DNA of 64,000 nucleotides. Source: Solirubrobacteraceae bacterium. GTDB lineage: Bacteria > Actinomycetota > Thermoleophilia > Solirubrobacterales > Solirubrobacteraceae. Shown one piece after another: positions 18,720-27,837 of this stretch. Below the pieces are notes generated by a model. The model had not been told where the DNA came from, made no database searches, and worked only from the letters and a program-made list of their open reading frames with translations. The stretch covers positions 106,481-170,480 of the forward strand of contig JAUJPF010000005.1 of the NCBI GenBank assembly GCA_030447275.1, in the 5' to 3' direction. The translations under genes and the position numbers were made by a program. How positions within the stretch are numbered: the stretch's first letter is position 1; each line of letters opens with the position of its first letter.

Positions 18720-19304
18720 GCGGGCGACGCGTCCGGCCAGAGTGTCCCGAGCGCACGCTCGATGTCGCCGGCGATCTCGGGGACAGGTCGAGGAGTTGAT
18801 GGCTAGCGCGCCACACCCGGCGCGCCGGCTCCTCGTCATCAACCTGCGTGTACCGGTGCTGAAAGAGCTGTCGCACGTCCGTGGTCGGCCGAAGCTCAGC
18901 CGGTCGTTCCGCGGCCATCCAGCTCAGCAGGACGTGGCGCTGCCAGCGGTTGGGCGCCTGACCGTCTCGGGGCCGCTCGGTGAGCAAGCCGAGATCGACA
19001 GCCTCTGCGATCCACCGGTTCGCATCGTCGGGGCCGCGCGGCGGCGCCGGCGTCAGCCCTCGGGCGTGCGCCTCCCGCTCGATCACGTCGAAGATCTCGT
19101 CCTGCCAGGCGTTGACGATCCGCTCGAACTGGCGCTCGACACGGCGATCTCGTTGTCGGCGGCACGAGCCGCCACCCACCGGCCCGCCCACGCGTCCTCG
19201 TCCGCGAACCCGCCGAGCGCCGCACGGAGCCCTCGGCGGTATCCCGCGACGGCGCTGACCGCTCGCAGGACCTTCTGACGGTGGACCTCGCTGGCCGAGA
19301 TCAC
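18716..19304 (-). CDS. HEPN-like (DUF86-type) protein of an MNT/HEPN pair, frameshifted
   Basis: Three frames together give about 195 residues. GTG 19304 (overlapping the MNT stop as GTGA) opens [20 protein letters not shown]. One base appears lost near 19143, where GTGTCGAG should read GTGGTCGAG. The frame continues as [20 protein letters not shown] and on to [13 protein letters not shown] second loss near 18782 restores [18 protein letters not shown] and the TAG at 18716. RQLFQHRY fits the RX4HXY RNase motif of HEPN toxins, and the following helix pattern is DUF86-like. Family role: an RNA-cutting toxin, neutralised by its MNT partner. Probably intact in the real genome. Confidence 0.62.
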
Positions 19305-19906
19305 GCGGGCCGCTTCATCTCGTCGAGCGCGGCGCGCGCCTCCGCGACCAGCGCTTCGACCGCCTCCGCGGCCGCCGCATCGACGTGCGGAGCAGCACGC
19401 TGCAGCTTCGCCCAACGCCCGCTGACGTCCCGAACGACTCGCCCTTCGCGGAGGATCGACGCGAGGAGCCACGGCTGCGCGTCGGCGGATCGGAGCGTCA
19501 CGGTGTCCACGGGTCGCCCTAGGCGGCGCTCGACCTCGGCGGCGAGCAGACGCCGTGGCTCGCCGCCGTCGCCGGGGGACTCGATGAGCAGATCGACGTC
19601 GGAGCTCGGACCGTCCGTGCCGCGCGCCGCGGAGCCGAAGAGCACGACCACGTCGACGGCTGCGTCCGAGAGCACGTCGTCGAGGGGGCGAAGAAGCTCA
19701 CCGGGCGAGGCGACATACGTGCGTGCGTCCGGTGCCAGCTCGAAGGTCCCGTACGGACCAGGCAGAGCACGGACGAGCCCGCGGCGCACCCAGTCAGCCA
19801 GGCGGTGCGGGTCCACAGGAGAGCCTTCGGCATCGGCTCTCTCGACGAGGCGCCGCTTGCGTCCACGCGGGTCGGCGCCGCGGACGGCATCGCGGGCGCG
19901 CGACAT
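19301..19906 (-). CDS. MNT-type nucleotidyltransferase with N-terminal winged helix
   Basis: 201 residues. The minimal nucleotidyltransferase motif GSX10DXD is exact (GSAARGTDGPSSDVD, residues near 94-108). The N-terminal 75 residues (HRLADWVRRGLVRALPGPYG) look like a winged-helix or AbiEi-like DNA-binding unit. In known MNT/HEPN modules the MNT protein AMPylates a Tyr of the HEPN toxin and silences it. Its TGA overlaps the GTG of the HEPN-like gene. The upstream HTH frame (to 20045) may be its true N-terminus if a shift near 19897 is an error. Confidence 0.75.
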   Translation of the reverse strand: MSRARDAVRGADPRGRKRRLVERADAEGSPVDPHRLADWVRRGLVRALPGPYGTFELAPDARTYVASPGELLRPLDDVLSDAAVDVVVLFGSAARGTDGPSSDVDLLIESPGDGGEPRRLLAAEVERRLGRPVDTVTLRSADAQPWLLASILREGRVVRDVSGRWAKLQRAAPHVDAAAAEAVEALVAEARAALDEMKRPA

Positions 19907-20045
19907 CCACGAGATCTAGCCGCGACGGCCGCGAAGCCACGACACCGAGGACACCGTCCCTGATCCACTCTCGCAACGTGCTGTCCGGGACGTAGAGGAT
20001 CTCGCACGCCGTCCGGAGTCGCACCGGCCCGGCGTCGCCGAGCAC
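19794..20045 (-). CDS. HTH (MerR/excisionase-like) fragment upstream of MNT
   Basis: The GTG at 20045 opens VLGDAGPVRLRTACEILYVP then DSTLREWIRDGVLGVV, a MerR/excisionase-type helix-turn-helix. After about residue 48 the frame loses sense, and the MNT frame picks up as SRARDAVRGADPRGRKRR near 19897. The expected junction VARARDAVRG is reached by restoring CG in a GCGCGC run. I think HTH and MNT are one protein split by an indel. If not, this is a small free-standing HTH protein overlapping the MNT gene. Confidence 0.4.
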   Translation of the reverse strand: MLGDAGPVRLRTACEILYVPDSTLREWIRDGVLGVVASRPSRLDLVDVARPRCRPRRRPAWTQAAPRRESRCRRLSCGPAPPG

Positions 20046-20105
20046 CCCGACATGTCCCGGATGGCCGCCGCGCCGCACCATCCACAACCGCTACCGTGCG
20101 ACGCA

Positions 20106-20827
20106 GTGCGAGCCCTGATCGCGGTGGTCGCCGGGCTGCTGATCGTGTGCGGCATCGGCGTGGCGTGGGCCGGCCCGGACCGGCCGGCTCCGCGGTGGCC
20201 GGAGGCGGACCCCGTCGTCGATGACCCTGCGCCTGCGCCGCCCGCCACCGCGCCCGCCCCTCCCCGGAGCCGCCGCCGACGACGGCCGTCGGGCCCGACC
20301 GGCGCCCGCCGTCGCGCGCGCTCGGGCTGCCGTTCGGCGGCCGCCTCGTGGGCGGCGTCCCGTTCCCACCCGAGGGGCTCGACCACTTCACGTGGGACCC
20401 GGTCCTCAAGCAGAGCCCGAACCGGCTGTGGCGCCGCTACGGCACCGACCGCACGGTCGCGCGCGTGCTGCGGACGCTGGCCGCGTTCCGCCGCGCGTAC
20501 TCCGAGTCGCCCCCGGTCGGCGTCGGCGACCTCTCGCGCACGCGCGGCGGCGAGTTCGGCCGGCGCTTCGGCGGGCTCGGCCACGCGTCGCACCAGAACG
20601 GCCTCGACGTCGACGTCTACTACCCGCGGCGCGACCGGGTCCTGCGCAAGCCCGAGCGCCCGTCGGAGGTCGACCGGGCGCTCGCGCAGGCGCTCGTCGA
20701 CGCGTTCGTCCGCGCGGGCGCGACGCACGTCTTCGTCGGGCCGTCGCTCGGCATCCGCGGCCCGCGCCGCATCGTGCAGCCGCTCGTCCACCACGACGAC
20801 CACCTGCACGCGCGCTTCCGGCCGTAG
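20106..20827 (+). CDS. Penicillin-insensitive murein endopeptidase (MepA/M74-like), frameshifted
   Basis: GTG 20106 opens a signal peptide (ALIAVVAGLLIVCGIGVAWA). A Pro-rich linker is broken near 20262 at CCTCCCCGG, where one C seems missing. The frame then gives LPFGGRLVGGVPFPPEGL and the LAS-type metallopeptidase motifs GHASHQNGLDVDVYYPR and HHDDHLHARF, with metal-binding His/Asp/His as in MepA. Family role: cleavage of peptide cross-links in peptidoglycan. MepA-type enzymes are best known from Gram-negative periplasm; here it is an exported wall enzyme. Confidence 0.75.
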
Positions 20828-20845
20828 GCGACTACTCTCGGCCGC

Positions 20846-22635
20846 ATGGCGACGACCACCGACCCCGAGCTCGAACAGACCGCGTGGAACCTCGACGATC
20901 TCGTCGACGGCGGCGGCCGTGACGGCGTCGAGCGCCTCCTCGACGAGGCGCAGCAGGGGCGGACGCGTTCGCCGAGCGCTTCGCGGGCAGGATCGGCGAG
21001 CTCGACGGCCCCGACCTCGAGGCCGCGCTGCGCGAGCTCGAGCGCATCGGCGAGCTGGCGGGGCGGGCCGCGAACTTCGCGCACCTCGACTTCTCCGTCG
21101 ACACCGGGGACCCGGCCCGCGGCGCGCTCGTCGCGCTCGTCACCGAGCGCGCGACGGCGATCGAGACGAAGCTCGTGTTCTTCGAGCTCGAGTGGGCGGC
21201 GATCGACGACGCGCGCGCCGACGAGCTGCTGGGCCACCCCGGCATCGAGTTCGCGCGCCACCACCTGCGTACCGCGCGGCGCTACCGCCCGCACCTCCTC
21301 TCCGAGCCGGAGGAGAAGCTGATGGCCGAGAAGGCGCAGACCGGCCGCAGCGCGTGGGGCCGGCTGTTCGCCGAGCTGATGGCACAGGTCGAGGTCGACG
21401 GCGAGCCGCTCGAGGTCGCGCTCAGCCGGCTCATGCACCCCGACCGCGAGGTCCGCCGCACGACGGCGGAGAGCGTCACCGCCGCGCTCGAGCCCGGCCT
21501 GCGGACGCGCGCCTACATCTTCAACACGCTCGCCCTCGACAAGGCCGTCGACGACCGCGTCCGCAGCTACGCGTCGTGGATCCAGAGCCGCAACCTCTCC
21601 AACGAGGCCAGCGACGAGTCGGTCGCCGCGCTGGTCGAAGCGGTGCAGCGCCGCTACGAGCTGCCGCGCCGCTGGTACCGGCTCAAGGCGAAGCTGCTCG
21701 GCATCGACCGGCTCGCCGACTACGACCGGATGGCGCCGGTGATCGACGACGAGCTGCGCGTCGGTTGGAGCGACGCGCGCTCGATGGTGCTCGACTCGTA
21801 CTCGGACTTCTCGTCCGACCTCGGCCGGCTCGCCGGGCGGTTCTTCGAGGAGCGCTGGATCGACGCTCCCGTCCGCCCGCGCAAGCGCGGCGGCGCGTTC
21901 TGCGCCTACACCGTCCCCTCGGTCCACCCGTACGTGCTCCTCAACTACACGGCGCGGCGCCGCGACGTGCTGACGCTCGCCCACGAGCTGGGTCACGGCG
22001 TCCACGCGGCGCTCGCCCGCGAGCAGGGGCTCTTCCAGCAGGGGACGCCGCTCACGCTGGCCGAGACCGCGTCGGTGTTCGGCGAGGAGCTCGTGTTCGC
22101 GCGCCTGCTCGACGAGGCCCAGGACGCCGAGTCGCGCCTCGCGCTGCTGGCCGAGTCGATCGAGGGCCAGATCGCGACCGTGTTCCGCCAGATCGCCATG
22201 AACCGCTTCGAGGACGCGCTGCACACCGCGCGGCGCGGCGAGGGCGAGCTGTCGGTCGAGCGGATCGGCGAGCTGTGGGGGCGTTCGCAGGAGGACCTGC
22301 TCGGCGACGCCGTCGAGGTGACCGAGGGCTACCGGACGTGGTGGAGCTACGTCCCCCACTTCGTCAACACGCCGGGCTACGTGTACGCGTACGCCTACGG
22401 CCAGCTGCTGGCGCTGTCGGTCTACCGCCGCTACGAGGAGGAGGGCGAGCCGTTCGTCCCCGCCTACCTCGACCTGCTGCGGGCCGGGGGGTCGCGCAGC
22501 CCCGAGGAGCTCGGGGCGATCGTCGGCGTCGACCTCGCCGACCCGGGGTTCTGGGACGCCGGGCTCGACCTCGTGGAGCGCCGCCTTCGCGCCGCCGAGG
22601 ACGCCGCGCGCGAGGCGCGGGGCGTCACCGCCTAG
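20846..22635 (+). CDS. pepF: Oligoendopeptidase F (M3B family), frameshifted near start
   Basis: ATG 20846 opens MATTTDPELEQTAWNLDDLV. The frame breaks near 20958 (CAGCAGGGGCGG) and continues as ADAFAERFAGRIGELDGPDL through to 22635, about 597 residues in total. The zinc site LAHELGHGVHAAL (HELGH) and the family motif AETASVFGEELVF are intact, as is the C-terminal helical region WWSYVPHFVNTPGYVYAYAY. Role: cytoplasmic hydrolysis of 7-17 residue peptides. A single missing base explains the break, so the gene is probably functional. Confidence 0.87.
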
Positions 22636-23069
22636 CGGCGAAGCGCTCGCGCAGCCAGCCGGGCTCGTAGCTCGGCAGGCGCTCGCCGTCGAGGAAGAGG
22701 ACGGGCGGGTCGTTGGTGCCCGCCGCCTCGCTACGCGCGCGACGCCGGGCTCGACCCCGACGCGTTCGAGTCGGCGTTCGGCTCCGACGCGCAGATGGCC
22801 CGGCTGCGCGCCGACGTCGGGCGCAGGTCGTCGGTGCCGAGCGGGCCGTCGTGGGCGAGCAGCCGCTCGTGCATGGCGTCGACGGCGCCGGCCTCGCGCG
22901 CCGCCTCGGCGGCGACCGCGGCGGCGAGGCCGGACTTCCGCGGCAGGTGGCGGAACTCGACTTGCCCGCCCGCCTCGGCCACCGCGGCGACGGCCGCGCG
23001 CGTGGACGGGTCGAGGTAGTCGCCGTGGACGACCACGGTGGTCGGTTGCAAGCTCTCCTTACCGGTCAC
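22625..23069 (-). pseudogene. DsbA-family thioredoxin-like protein disrupted by an internal inversion
   Basis: The minus strand encodes an N-terminal part (TTVVVHGDYLDPSTRAAV ... HERLLAHDGPLGTDDLR) ending at 22821. The C-terminal part (EAAGTNDPPVLFLDGERLPS ... WLRERFAARR, stop 22625) resumes at 22729 in the same phase. The missing middle, YARDAGLDPDAFESAFGS then DAQMARLRADVG, lies between them but on the plus strand (22732-22821). Turning that segment round gives one DsbA/FrnE-like chain of about 148 residues. As given, the gene is broken. The usual N-terminal CxxC is absent. Start uncertain (GTG 23069 or a later GTG). Confidence 0.75.
22732..22821 (+). other. 90-bp inverted segment inside the DsbA-like gene
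   Basis: Read on the plus strand, these bases encode exactly the 30 residues missing from the minus-strand DsbA-like gene, in frame at both joints. The joints share only 2-3 bp of GC-type palindromic microhomology. There is no long inverted repeat and no recombinase nearby, which argues against a programmed switch. Confidence 0.7.
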
Positions 23070-23121
23070 TTCACGAAATGGCGTTGGTCGTCGTTGGTAT
23101 GCCGTGCGACGCTCAGGCCCG

Positions 23122-24039
23122 ATGCGGATCTGGATCGCCCTGTGGACCGTCTACCTCGTCTGGGGCTCCACCTATCTCGCGATCCGCTACGTCGTCGAGA
23201 CGATGCCCGCGCTGCTGTCGGCCGGGGCGCGATTCTTCCTGGCCGGCGCGCTGTTCGCGGGGTGGCTGGTCGCGCGGCGCGGCCTGTCCGCGTTGCGGGC
23301 CACGCGCGCGGAGGTCGTGGGCTGCGCGATCGTCGGGGTGGCGCTGCTGCTCGGCGGCAACGGGCTCGTGTCGGTGGGCGAGGACCAGGGCGTGCCGTCG
23401 GGGCTCGCCGCGCTCGTCATCGCCTCGATCCCGCTGTGGGTCGTGCTCTTCCGGCGGCTGGCCGGCGAGCGGGTCGGACGAGCGACGCCGGTGTGGGTCA
23501 TCGTCGGGTTCGCCGGCATCGCCGTCCTGCTGCTGCCGGGCGACCGGCCGGACGACGCGCCGCTCGGCGGCATGCTGATCCTCGTCGCGGCGGCGTTCTG
23601 CTGGGCGAGCGGCTCGTTCGCGTCGGGGCGGCTCACGATCCCCGACGACCCGATCCGCGCCACTGCGCTCCAGATGCTGATCGGCGGCGGCGTCATGGCC
23701 GTCGTCGGGCTCGCGGTCGGAGAGGGCGGCGAGGTGCGGTTCAGCGCGTTCTCGGCGGATTCGATCGCGGCGTTCGCATACCTCGTGCTCATCGGGTCGC
23801 TGTGCGCGTTCACCGCGTACGTGTGGCTGCTGAAGCACGCGCCGATCTCGCAGGTGGCGACGTACGCGTACGTCAACCCGGTGGTGGCCATCGCGCTCGG
23901 GGCGCTGTTCGTCGACGAGGAGATCACGCCGCTGATGGGGATCGCGGCGGTGATCATCTGCGCCTCGGTGGCGGGGACGATCCGCGAGGAGGCGCCGAAG
24001 GAGCCTGCGCCCGTGGCCGAGGAGCCCGCGGTGGCCTAG
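23122..24039 (+). CDS. EamA/DMT family transporter
   Basis: 305 residues with about ten membrane spans arranged as two EamA repeats. The first opens with LWTVYLVWGSTYLAIRYVVE, the classical DMT signature; the second contains AYVWLLKHAPISQVATYAYV then NPVVAIALGALF. The cytoplasmic C-terminus is Glu/Pro/Ala rich. Family role: efflux of metabolites such as amino acids or drugs; the substrate is not predictable. It is divergent from the DsbA-like gene. Confidence 0.88.
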   Translation: MRIWIALWTVYLVWGSTYLAIRYVVETMPALLSAGARFFLAGALFAGWLVARRGLSALRATRAEVVGCAIVGVALLLGGNGLVSVGEDQGVPSGLAALVIASIPLWVVLFRRLAGERVGRATPVWVIVGFAGIAVLLLPGDRPDDAPLGGMLILVAAAFCWASGSFASGRLTIPDDPIRATALQMLIGGGVMAVVGLAVGEGGEVRFSAFSADSIAAFAYLVLIGSLCAFTAYVWLLKHAPISQVATYAYVNPVVAIALGALFVDEEITPLMGIAAVIICASVAGTIREEAPKEPAPVAEEPAVA

Positions 24040-24050
24040 GCTCCCGCGGC

Positions 24051-24413
24051 ATGGAACGCGACACCGCTCTCAAGACCCTCTCTGCACTCCGTCTCGCCGT
24101 CGGCGTCACGTCGTACGTCGCCCCGAACTTCGGCGGCAAGCTCTTCGGATTGGAGCCGGAGGCGAACCCGCAGGGGGCGTACCTGGCTCGGCTGTTCGGC
24201 GTCCGCGACGCCGCGTTGGCCGTCGGCCCGCTGCGGGCGAGGAAGAAGGCGCAGGAGAACTGGATCGAGCTGGGCATCGCGTGCGACGTCGCCGACGCCG
24301 TGGCGGCTGGCCTCGGCGGCGGCAAGGGCTACCTCTCCCCCGCGACGACCGCGATGGTCGGCGGGACCGCGATCGCCGCGGCCGTCCTCGGCGTCGTCGC
24401 GCTGCGCGGCTAG
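24051..24413 (+). CDS. Small membrane protein (DUF4267-like), copy 1
   Basis: 120 residues with about three hydrophobic segments. The pattern LRLAVGVTSYVAPNFGGKLF then ARLFGVRDAALAVG resembles DUF4267-like small membrane proteins of unknown role. A related protein with the same FGxRD core is encoded at 34174-34562. It follows the EamA gene by 11 bp and is probably co-transcribed with it. Confidence 0.65.
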   Translation: MERDTALKTLSALRLAVGVTSYVAPNFGGKLFGLEPEANPQGAYLARLFGVRDAALAVGPLRARKKAQENWIELGIACDVADAVAAGLGGGKGYLSPATTAMVGGTAIAAAVLGVVALRG

Positions 24414-24423
24414 CGACCGCACG

Positions 24424-25806
24424 TTGCCGCTCGACTGCACGTACCGCCTGCGGGTCCCGCACGAGGTCGGCTCGCTCGCGCGGGTCACCGGCACGATCGC
24501 CGAGTGCCACGGGCTGATCGGCGACGTGAAGACGGTCGTCGTCGCGCGGCGCGAGGCGATCCGCGAGATCACCGTCGAGGTGCGCGACCTCGAGCACGCG
24601 GCGTCGCTGGCCGACCGGCTCGGCGCCGTCGAGGGCGTCCAGGTCATCTGGTACCACGACCGCGCGTTCATCGCGCACGAGGGCGGCAAGCTGCGCGTCG
24701 ACCCGGTGCGGCCGGTCCTCTCGAACCAGGACATGCGCGACGTCTACACGCCGGGCGTCGCGCGGGTGTGCACGGCGATCGCCCAGCACCCGGGCCTCGC
24801 GCGGCGGTTCACGACGATCGGGCGGACGGTCGCGATCTGCACGAACGGGACGCGCGTCCTCGGGCTCGGCGACATCGGGCCCGTGGCCTCGATGCCGGTG
24901 ATGGAGGGCAAGGCGATGTTCTACGCGCAGCTCGCCGGGATCTCCGCGGTGCCGGTGCTGATCGACACGGGGGACGTCGACGAGTTCGTCCAGGCGGTGG
25001 TGCGGATCGCGCCCTCCTTCGGTGGGATCCACCTGGAGGACATCTCGGCGCCGGAGTGCTTCGAGATCGAGCGGCGGCTGATCGAGGAGCTGCCGCAGCC
25101 GGTGATGCACGACGACGTCCACGGCACGGCGGTCGTCTCGCTGGCCGCGGCGATCGTCGCGTGCCGCGAGGCGGGGCTGCGGCTCGACGAGGCGGTCGTC
25201 GGCCAGATCGGCCTCGGCGCGGCGGGGTTCGGGATCGCGTCGCTGATCCGGGACGCCGGGGCCGAGCGGGTCATCGCGACGGATCCCGGCGAGGCGGCGC
25301 GCGAGCGGGCGGCGGGCTGCGGGATCGAGCCCGTGCCGGACCTCGAGACCGTCATGCGCGAGGCCGACGTCGTCATCGCGACGACGGGCGTGCCCGGGCT
25401 CATCAAGCCGGAGATGGTGCGCAAGGGGCAGGTCATCCTCGCGCTGTCGAACCCGGAGCCGGAGATCTCGATCGACGCGGCGCTCGCGGCGGGGGCGGCG
25501 GCGGCGGCCGACGGGACCGTCGTCAACAACGTGCTCGGCTACCCGGGCATGTTCCGGGGTGCGCTGCTCGCCGGCGCGAAGGCGATGACGACCGACATGA
25601 AGCGCGCCGCGGCGTGGGCGATCGCCGGTCTGACGGTCGAGTCGGACCAGCTCGTGCCCGACGTCCTCGACCCGCGCGTCCACGAGGCGGTCGCGGCGGC
25701 GGTGCGTCAGGCGGCGATCGACAGCGGCGTGGCCGATGCGAGCCGGACGCCGACCGCGCTCGACGACGTTCCGGTGCCGGCGGGCGTGCGGCCGCGGGGG
25801 ACGTAG
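24424..25806 (+). CDS. NAD(P)-dependent malic enzyme with N-terminal ACT domain
   Basis: 460 residues from TTG 24424. The N-terminal 80 residues form an ACT-like regulatory domain (YRLRVPHEVGSLARVTGTIA). Malic enzyme motifs follow: DVYTPGVARVC, GLGDIGPVASMPVMEGKAML-like stretch with catalytic Lys in MEGKAMFYAQ, EDISAPECFEIE and HDDVHGTAVV for metal binding, and the Rossmann GQIGLGAAGFGIASL. Reaction: malate to pyruvate plus CO2. The ACT fusion suggests allosteric control by an amino acid (inference). It follows the small membrane gene by 10 bp. Confidence 0.9.
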   Translation: MPLDCTYRLRVPHEVGSLARVTGTIAECHGLIGDVKTVVVARREAIREITVEVRDLEHAASLADRLGAVEGVQVIWYHDRAFIAHEGGKLRVDPVRPVLSNQDMRDVYTPGVARVCTAIAQHPGLARRFTTIGRTVAICTNGTRVLGLGDIGPVASMPVMEGKAMFYAQLAGISAVPVLIDTGDVDEFVQAVVRIAPSFGGIHLEDISAPECFEIERRLIEELPQPVMHDDVHGTAVVSLAAAIVACREAGLRLDEAVVGQIGLGAAGFGIASLIRDAGAERVIATDPGEAARERAAGCGIEPVPDLETVMREADVVIATTGVPGLIKPEMVRKGQVILALSNPEPEISIDAALAAGAAAAADGTVVNNVLGYPGMFRGALLAGAKAMTTDMKRAAAWAIAGLTVESDQLVPDVLDPRVHEAVAAAVRQAAIDSGVADASRTPTALDDVPVPAGVRPRGT

Positions 25807-25812
25807 CGCGGG

Positions 25813-27229
25813 CTAGTAGCCCAGGCGGGCGAGCCGGTCGCGCTCGGCCTGGCGCTTGGCCTCGCGCTCTTCCTTGCGGCGCTTCTCGCGGGCCTTCTTG
25901 TCGACGTCGCCGAGCCCGATGATGCGGATGTTGGCCCCGACGCGGCCGTCGCTGGCGAGCCGATCGAGGTCCTCGCGCGAGGCCCGGCCGGCGCGATCGT
26001 CGCGGCCGCCCGGGCGATCGTCGCGGCGCGGGCGCCGCCCGTCACCCGCCGCAGCCACCGCCACCGCCGCCGCGCCGCGGGCCGCCGCGGCCCCGGCCGC
26101 CGCGCTCCTCGCGCTCCATGCCGATCTCGTTCTTGATCGCGGACACCGGCGTCGCGGCGAGGCGCACCCACGCGCCGAACACCGGGTCGCCGGGCTTCAG
26201 GCCCTTGCAGGCGTCGGCGCACACGGTCGCCCACTTCAGCGGCTGGCCGTTCTCGTCGCGCTTCGGCGCGAGGGCCTCGCGAAGGACGTCCTCACCCCCG
26301 GCCCGCTGGATCGCGGCGGCGAGCCGCGGGCGGTCGATGGGCGGCGGAGGAGAGGCCCGGCGCTCGCGCCGGTCGTTGCGCTGGTCGGGCGAGTCGGGCG
26401 CCTCCGCCGCGGGAGCCTCCTCAGTCGCCGGCGCCTCCGCGGCCGGAGCCTCCGCGGCGGGAGCCTCGTCCGTCGCGGGCGCCTCCGCGGCCGGAGCCTC
26501 CTCCGTCGCCGGCGCCTCCGCGGCCGGAGCCTCCTCCGTCGCGGGCGTCTCCGCGGCCGGAGCCTCGTCGGTCGCGGGCGTCTCCGCGGCCGGAGCCTCC
26601 TCGGTCGCAGGCCCCTCCGCTGCGTCGGCCGCGGCCGCCGCGGCGGCGGAGGCCTCGGCGTCGAGCTCCTCCGGGGCCTCGATGCCGGCCGCCTGGTTGC
26701 GGCGGAACTCGTTCAGACGCGCGAAGAAGACGTTGCGGTGGCGCTGGGTCGCGTTGACCCGGCGGCGCTTCGGGCGGGCCGGCTTGTCGTCCGCGAGTCG
26801 CTCGCGGCGGGCGGGCAGCGGCGGAGGCTCGGGCGCCGTGCCGATGATGACCGGTCCCGCTCCCGGGGCGGGCTGCTGAACGACCGCGGGTCCCCGACCG
26901 GGGTCCGGCCGCGCGAGCTCCTCGGCGGGCGCGTCCGTTGCGCCGACGGCGGCCTCGGGTTCCGGCGTCGCGTCGGGGCCGGCCTCCGCGATCGGCTCCG
27001 CCTCCGCGACCGGCTCCGGCGTGGCCTCCGGCTCCGGCGTGGCATCCGGCTCCAACGTGGCAGCGGGCGCGGCTTCCGGCTCCGACGCCGACTCCGCGGC
27101 CGGCTCCGCGCCTCCCTCCGCCTCCACCGGGACGTCCGACGACGGCTCGGGCGCGAGGTCGGTCGGCTCCGTCTTCTCGGCGTTGGCGGGCAGGTCGGTG
27201 CCCGGGGTGTCGGGATCTGTCTCGGTCAC
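25813..27229 (-). CDS. Ala/Pro/Glu-rich repeat protein with basic C-terminus, frameshifted
   Basis: GTG 27229 opens a long acidic Pro/Ala/Glu-rich region. A basic block (KPARPKRRRVNATQRHRNVF) follows, then an 11-residue repeat array (ATEEAPAAEAP), a short folded part (RLAAAIQRAGGEDVLREALA ... GAWVRLAATP) and a Gly/Arg tail. Near 26045 an extra G seems to end the frame. The next frame gives REDLDRLASDGRVGANIRII then GLGDVDKKAREKRRKEERE, a highly charged C-terminus ending at 25813. I take this as one protein of about 470 residues. Function unknown; the basic tail could bind nucleic acid. The C-terminal 83 residues could instead be a separate overlapping gene. Confidence 0.6.
26401..26613. repeat. 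33-bp in-frame tandem repeats
   Basis: About six copies of a degenerate 33-bp unit encode ATEEAPAAEAP (variants ATDEAPAAETP) on the minus strand, plus one shortened AAEAP copy. Third positions vary, so this is an older coding repeat under protein-level constraint rather than a fresh slippage product. Confidence 0.8.
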
Positions 27230-27483
27230 GGAACGGGGGCGGGCGGCGGCACGCCGTCACCCCAGAGTAGCCGGGATCGATCCGGCGCCGATGCGCGCCG
27301 TTCGAGTGGATCAGCGCCGACACGCCAAGCACGATCCCCACGCGCGGCCATCGTCTCGGGTGCGGCCGACCGGCGGCTCCACCCGGCCACGAGGGCGGGC
27401 GGATCCGGCGATGCGGCGCGGGAAAGCAGCGCCTCCCGCGCCACGGGCCTCGCGGCCCGCGCGGGGAGCGGTGCGTCAGCCGG

Positions 27484-27702
27484 CTACTTGAACCGGTAGA
27501 CGATGCGGCCGCGGTTGAGGTCGTACGGCGAGACCTCCACGCGGACCCTGTCGCCGGGCAGCACTCGGATGCGGAACCGTCGCATCTTGCCGGCGAGATG
27601 CGCCAGGAGCTCGTGACCGTTGTCGAGCTTGACGCGGAACGTCAGGTTCGGGAGAGCCTCGGTGATCTCACCCTCGAATGCGACCTTGTCCTCTACCGCC
27701 AT
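27484..27702 (-). CDS. infA: Translation initiation factor IF-1
   Basis: 72 residues, the normal IF-1 length, forming one OB-fold of the S1 type: [40 protein letters not shown] and [20 protein letters not shown]. It binds the 30S A-site during initiation. The start is fixed by a strong GAGGAGGTGG just upstream (27706-27716). It stands alone rather than in the usual rpmJ-rpsM-rpsK cluster, so another infA may or may not exist elsewhere. Confidence 0.96.
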   Translation of the reverse strand: MAVEDKVAFEGEITEALPNLTFRVKLDNGHELLAHLAGKMRRFRIRVLPGDRVRVEVSPYDLNRGRIVYRFK

Positions 27703-27837
27703 ACATCCACCTCCTCGGCGCCACGGCACGCGGCGCCATCGTGATCGTTCGACGAGCAGAAACCCCGGAAATGCTGCCCGTCGGCAGAGCATTGTATTGC
27801 CCGGACCGCCTCTTTCCCAGGCTCTAGGGTCTGCGCG

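Noticed and set aside
20052..22670. A single 872-codon plus-strand protein
   Set aside because: It is a chance frame linking the real signal peptide of the murein endopeptidase to an out-of-frame reading of pepF.
22732..22821. Site-specific invertible promoter or phase-variation switch
   Set aside because: The segment is coding, its joints share only 2-3 bp, and there is no inverted repeat or recombinase gene nearby. It is kept as an inversion of unknown origin.
26401..26613. Possible CRISPR or minisatellite array
   Set aside because: The 33-bp units are adjacent with no spacers and vary at third codon positions while keeping an 11-residue peptide unit, so this is a coding repeat.
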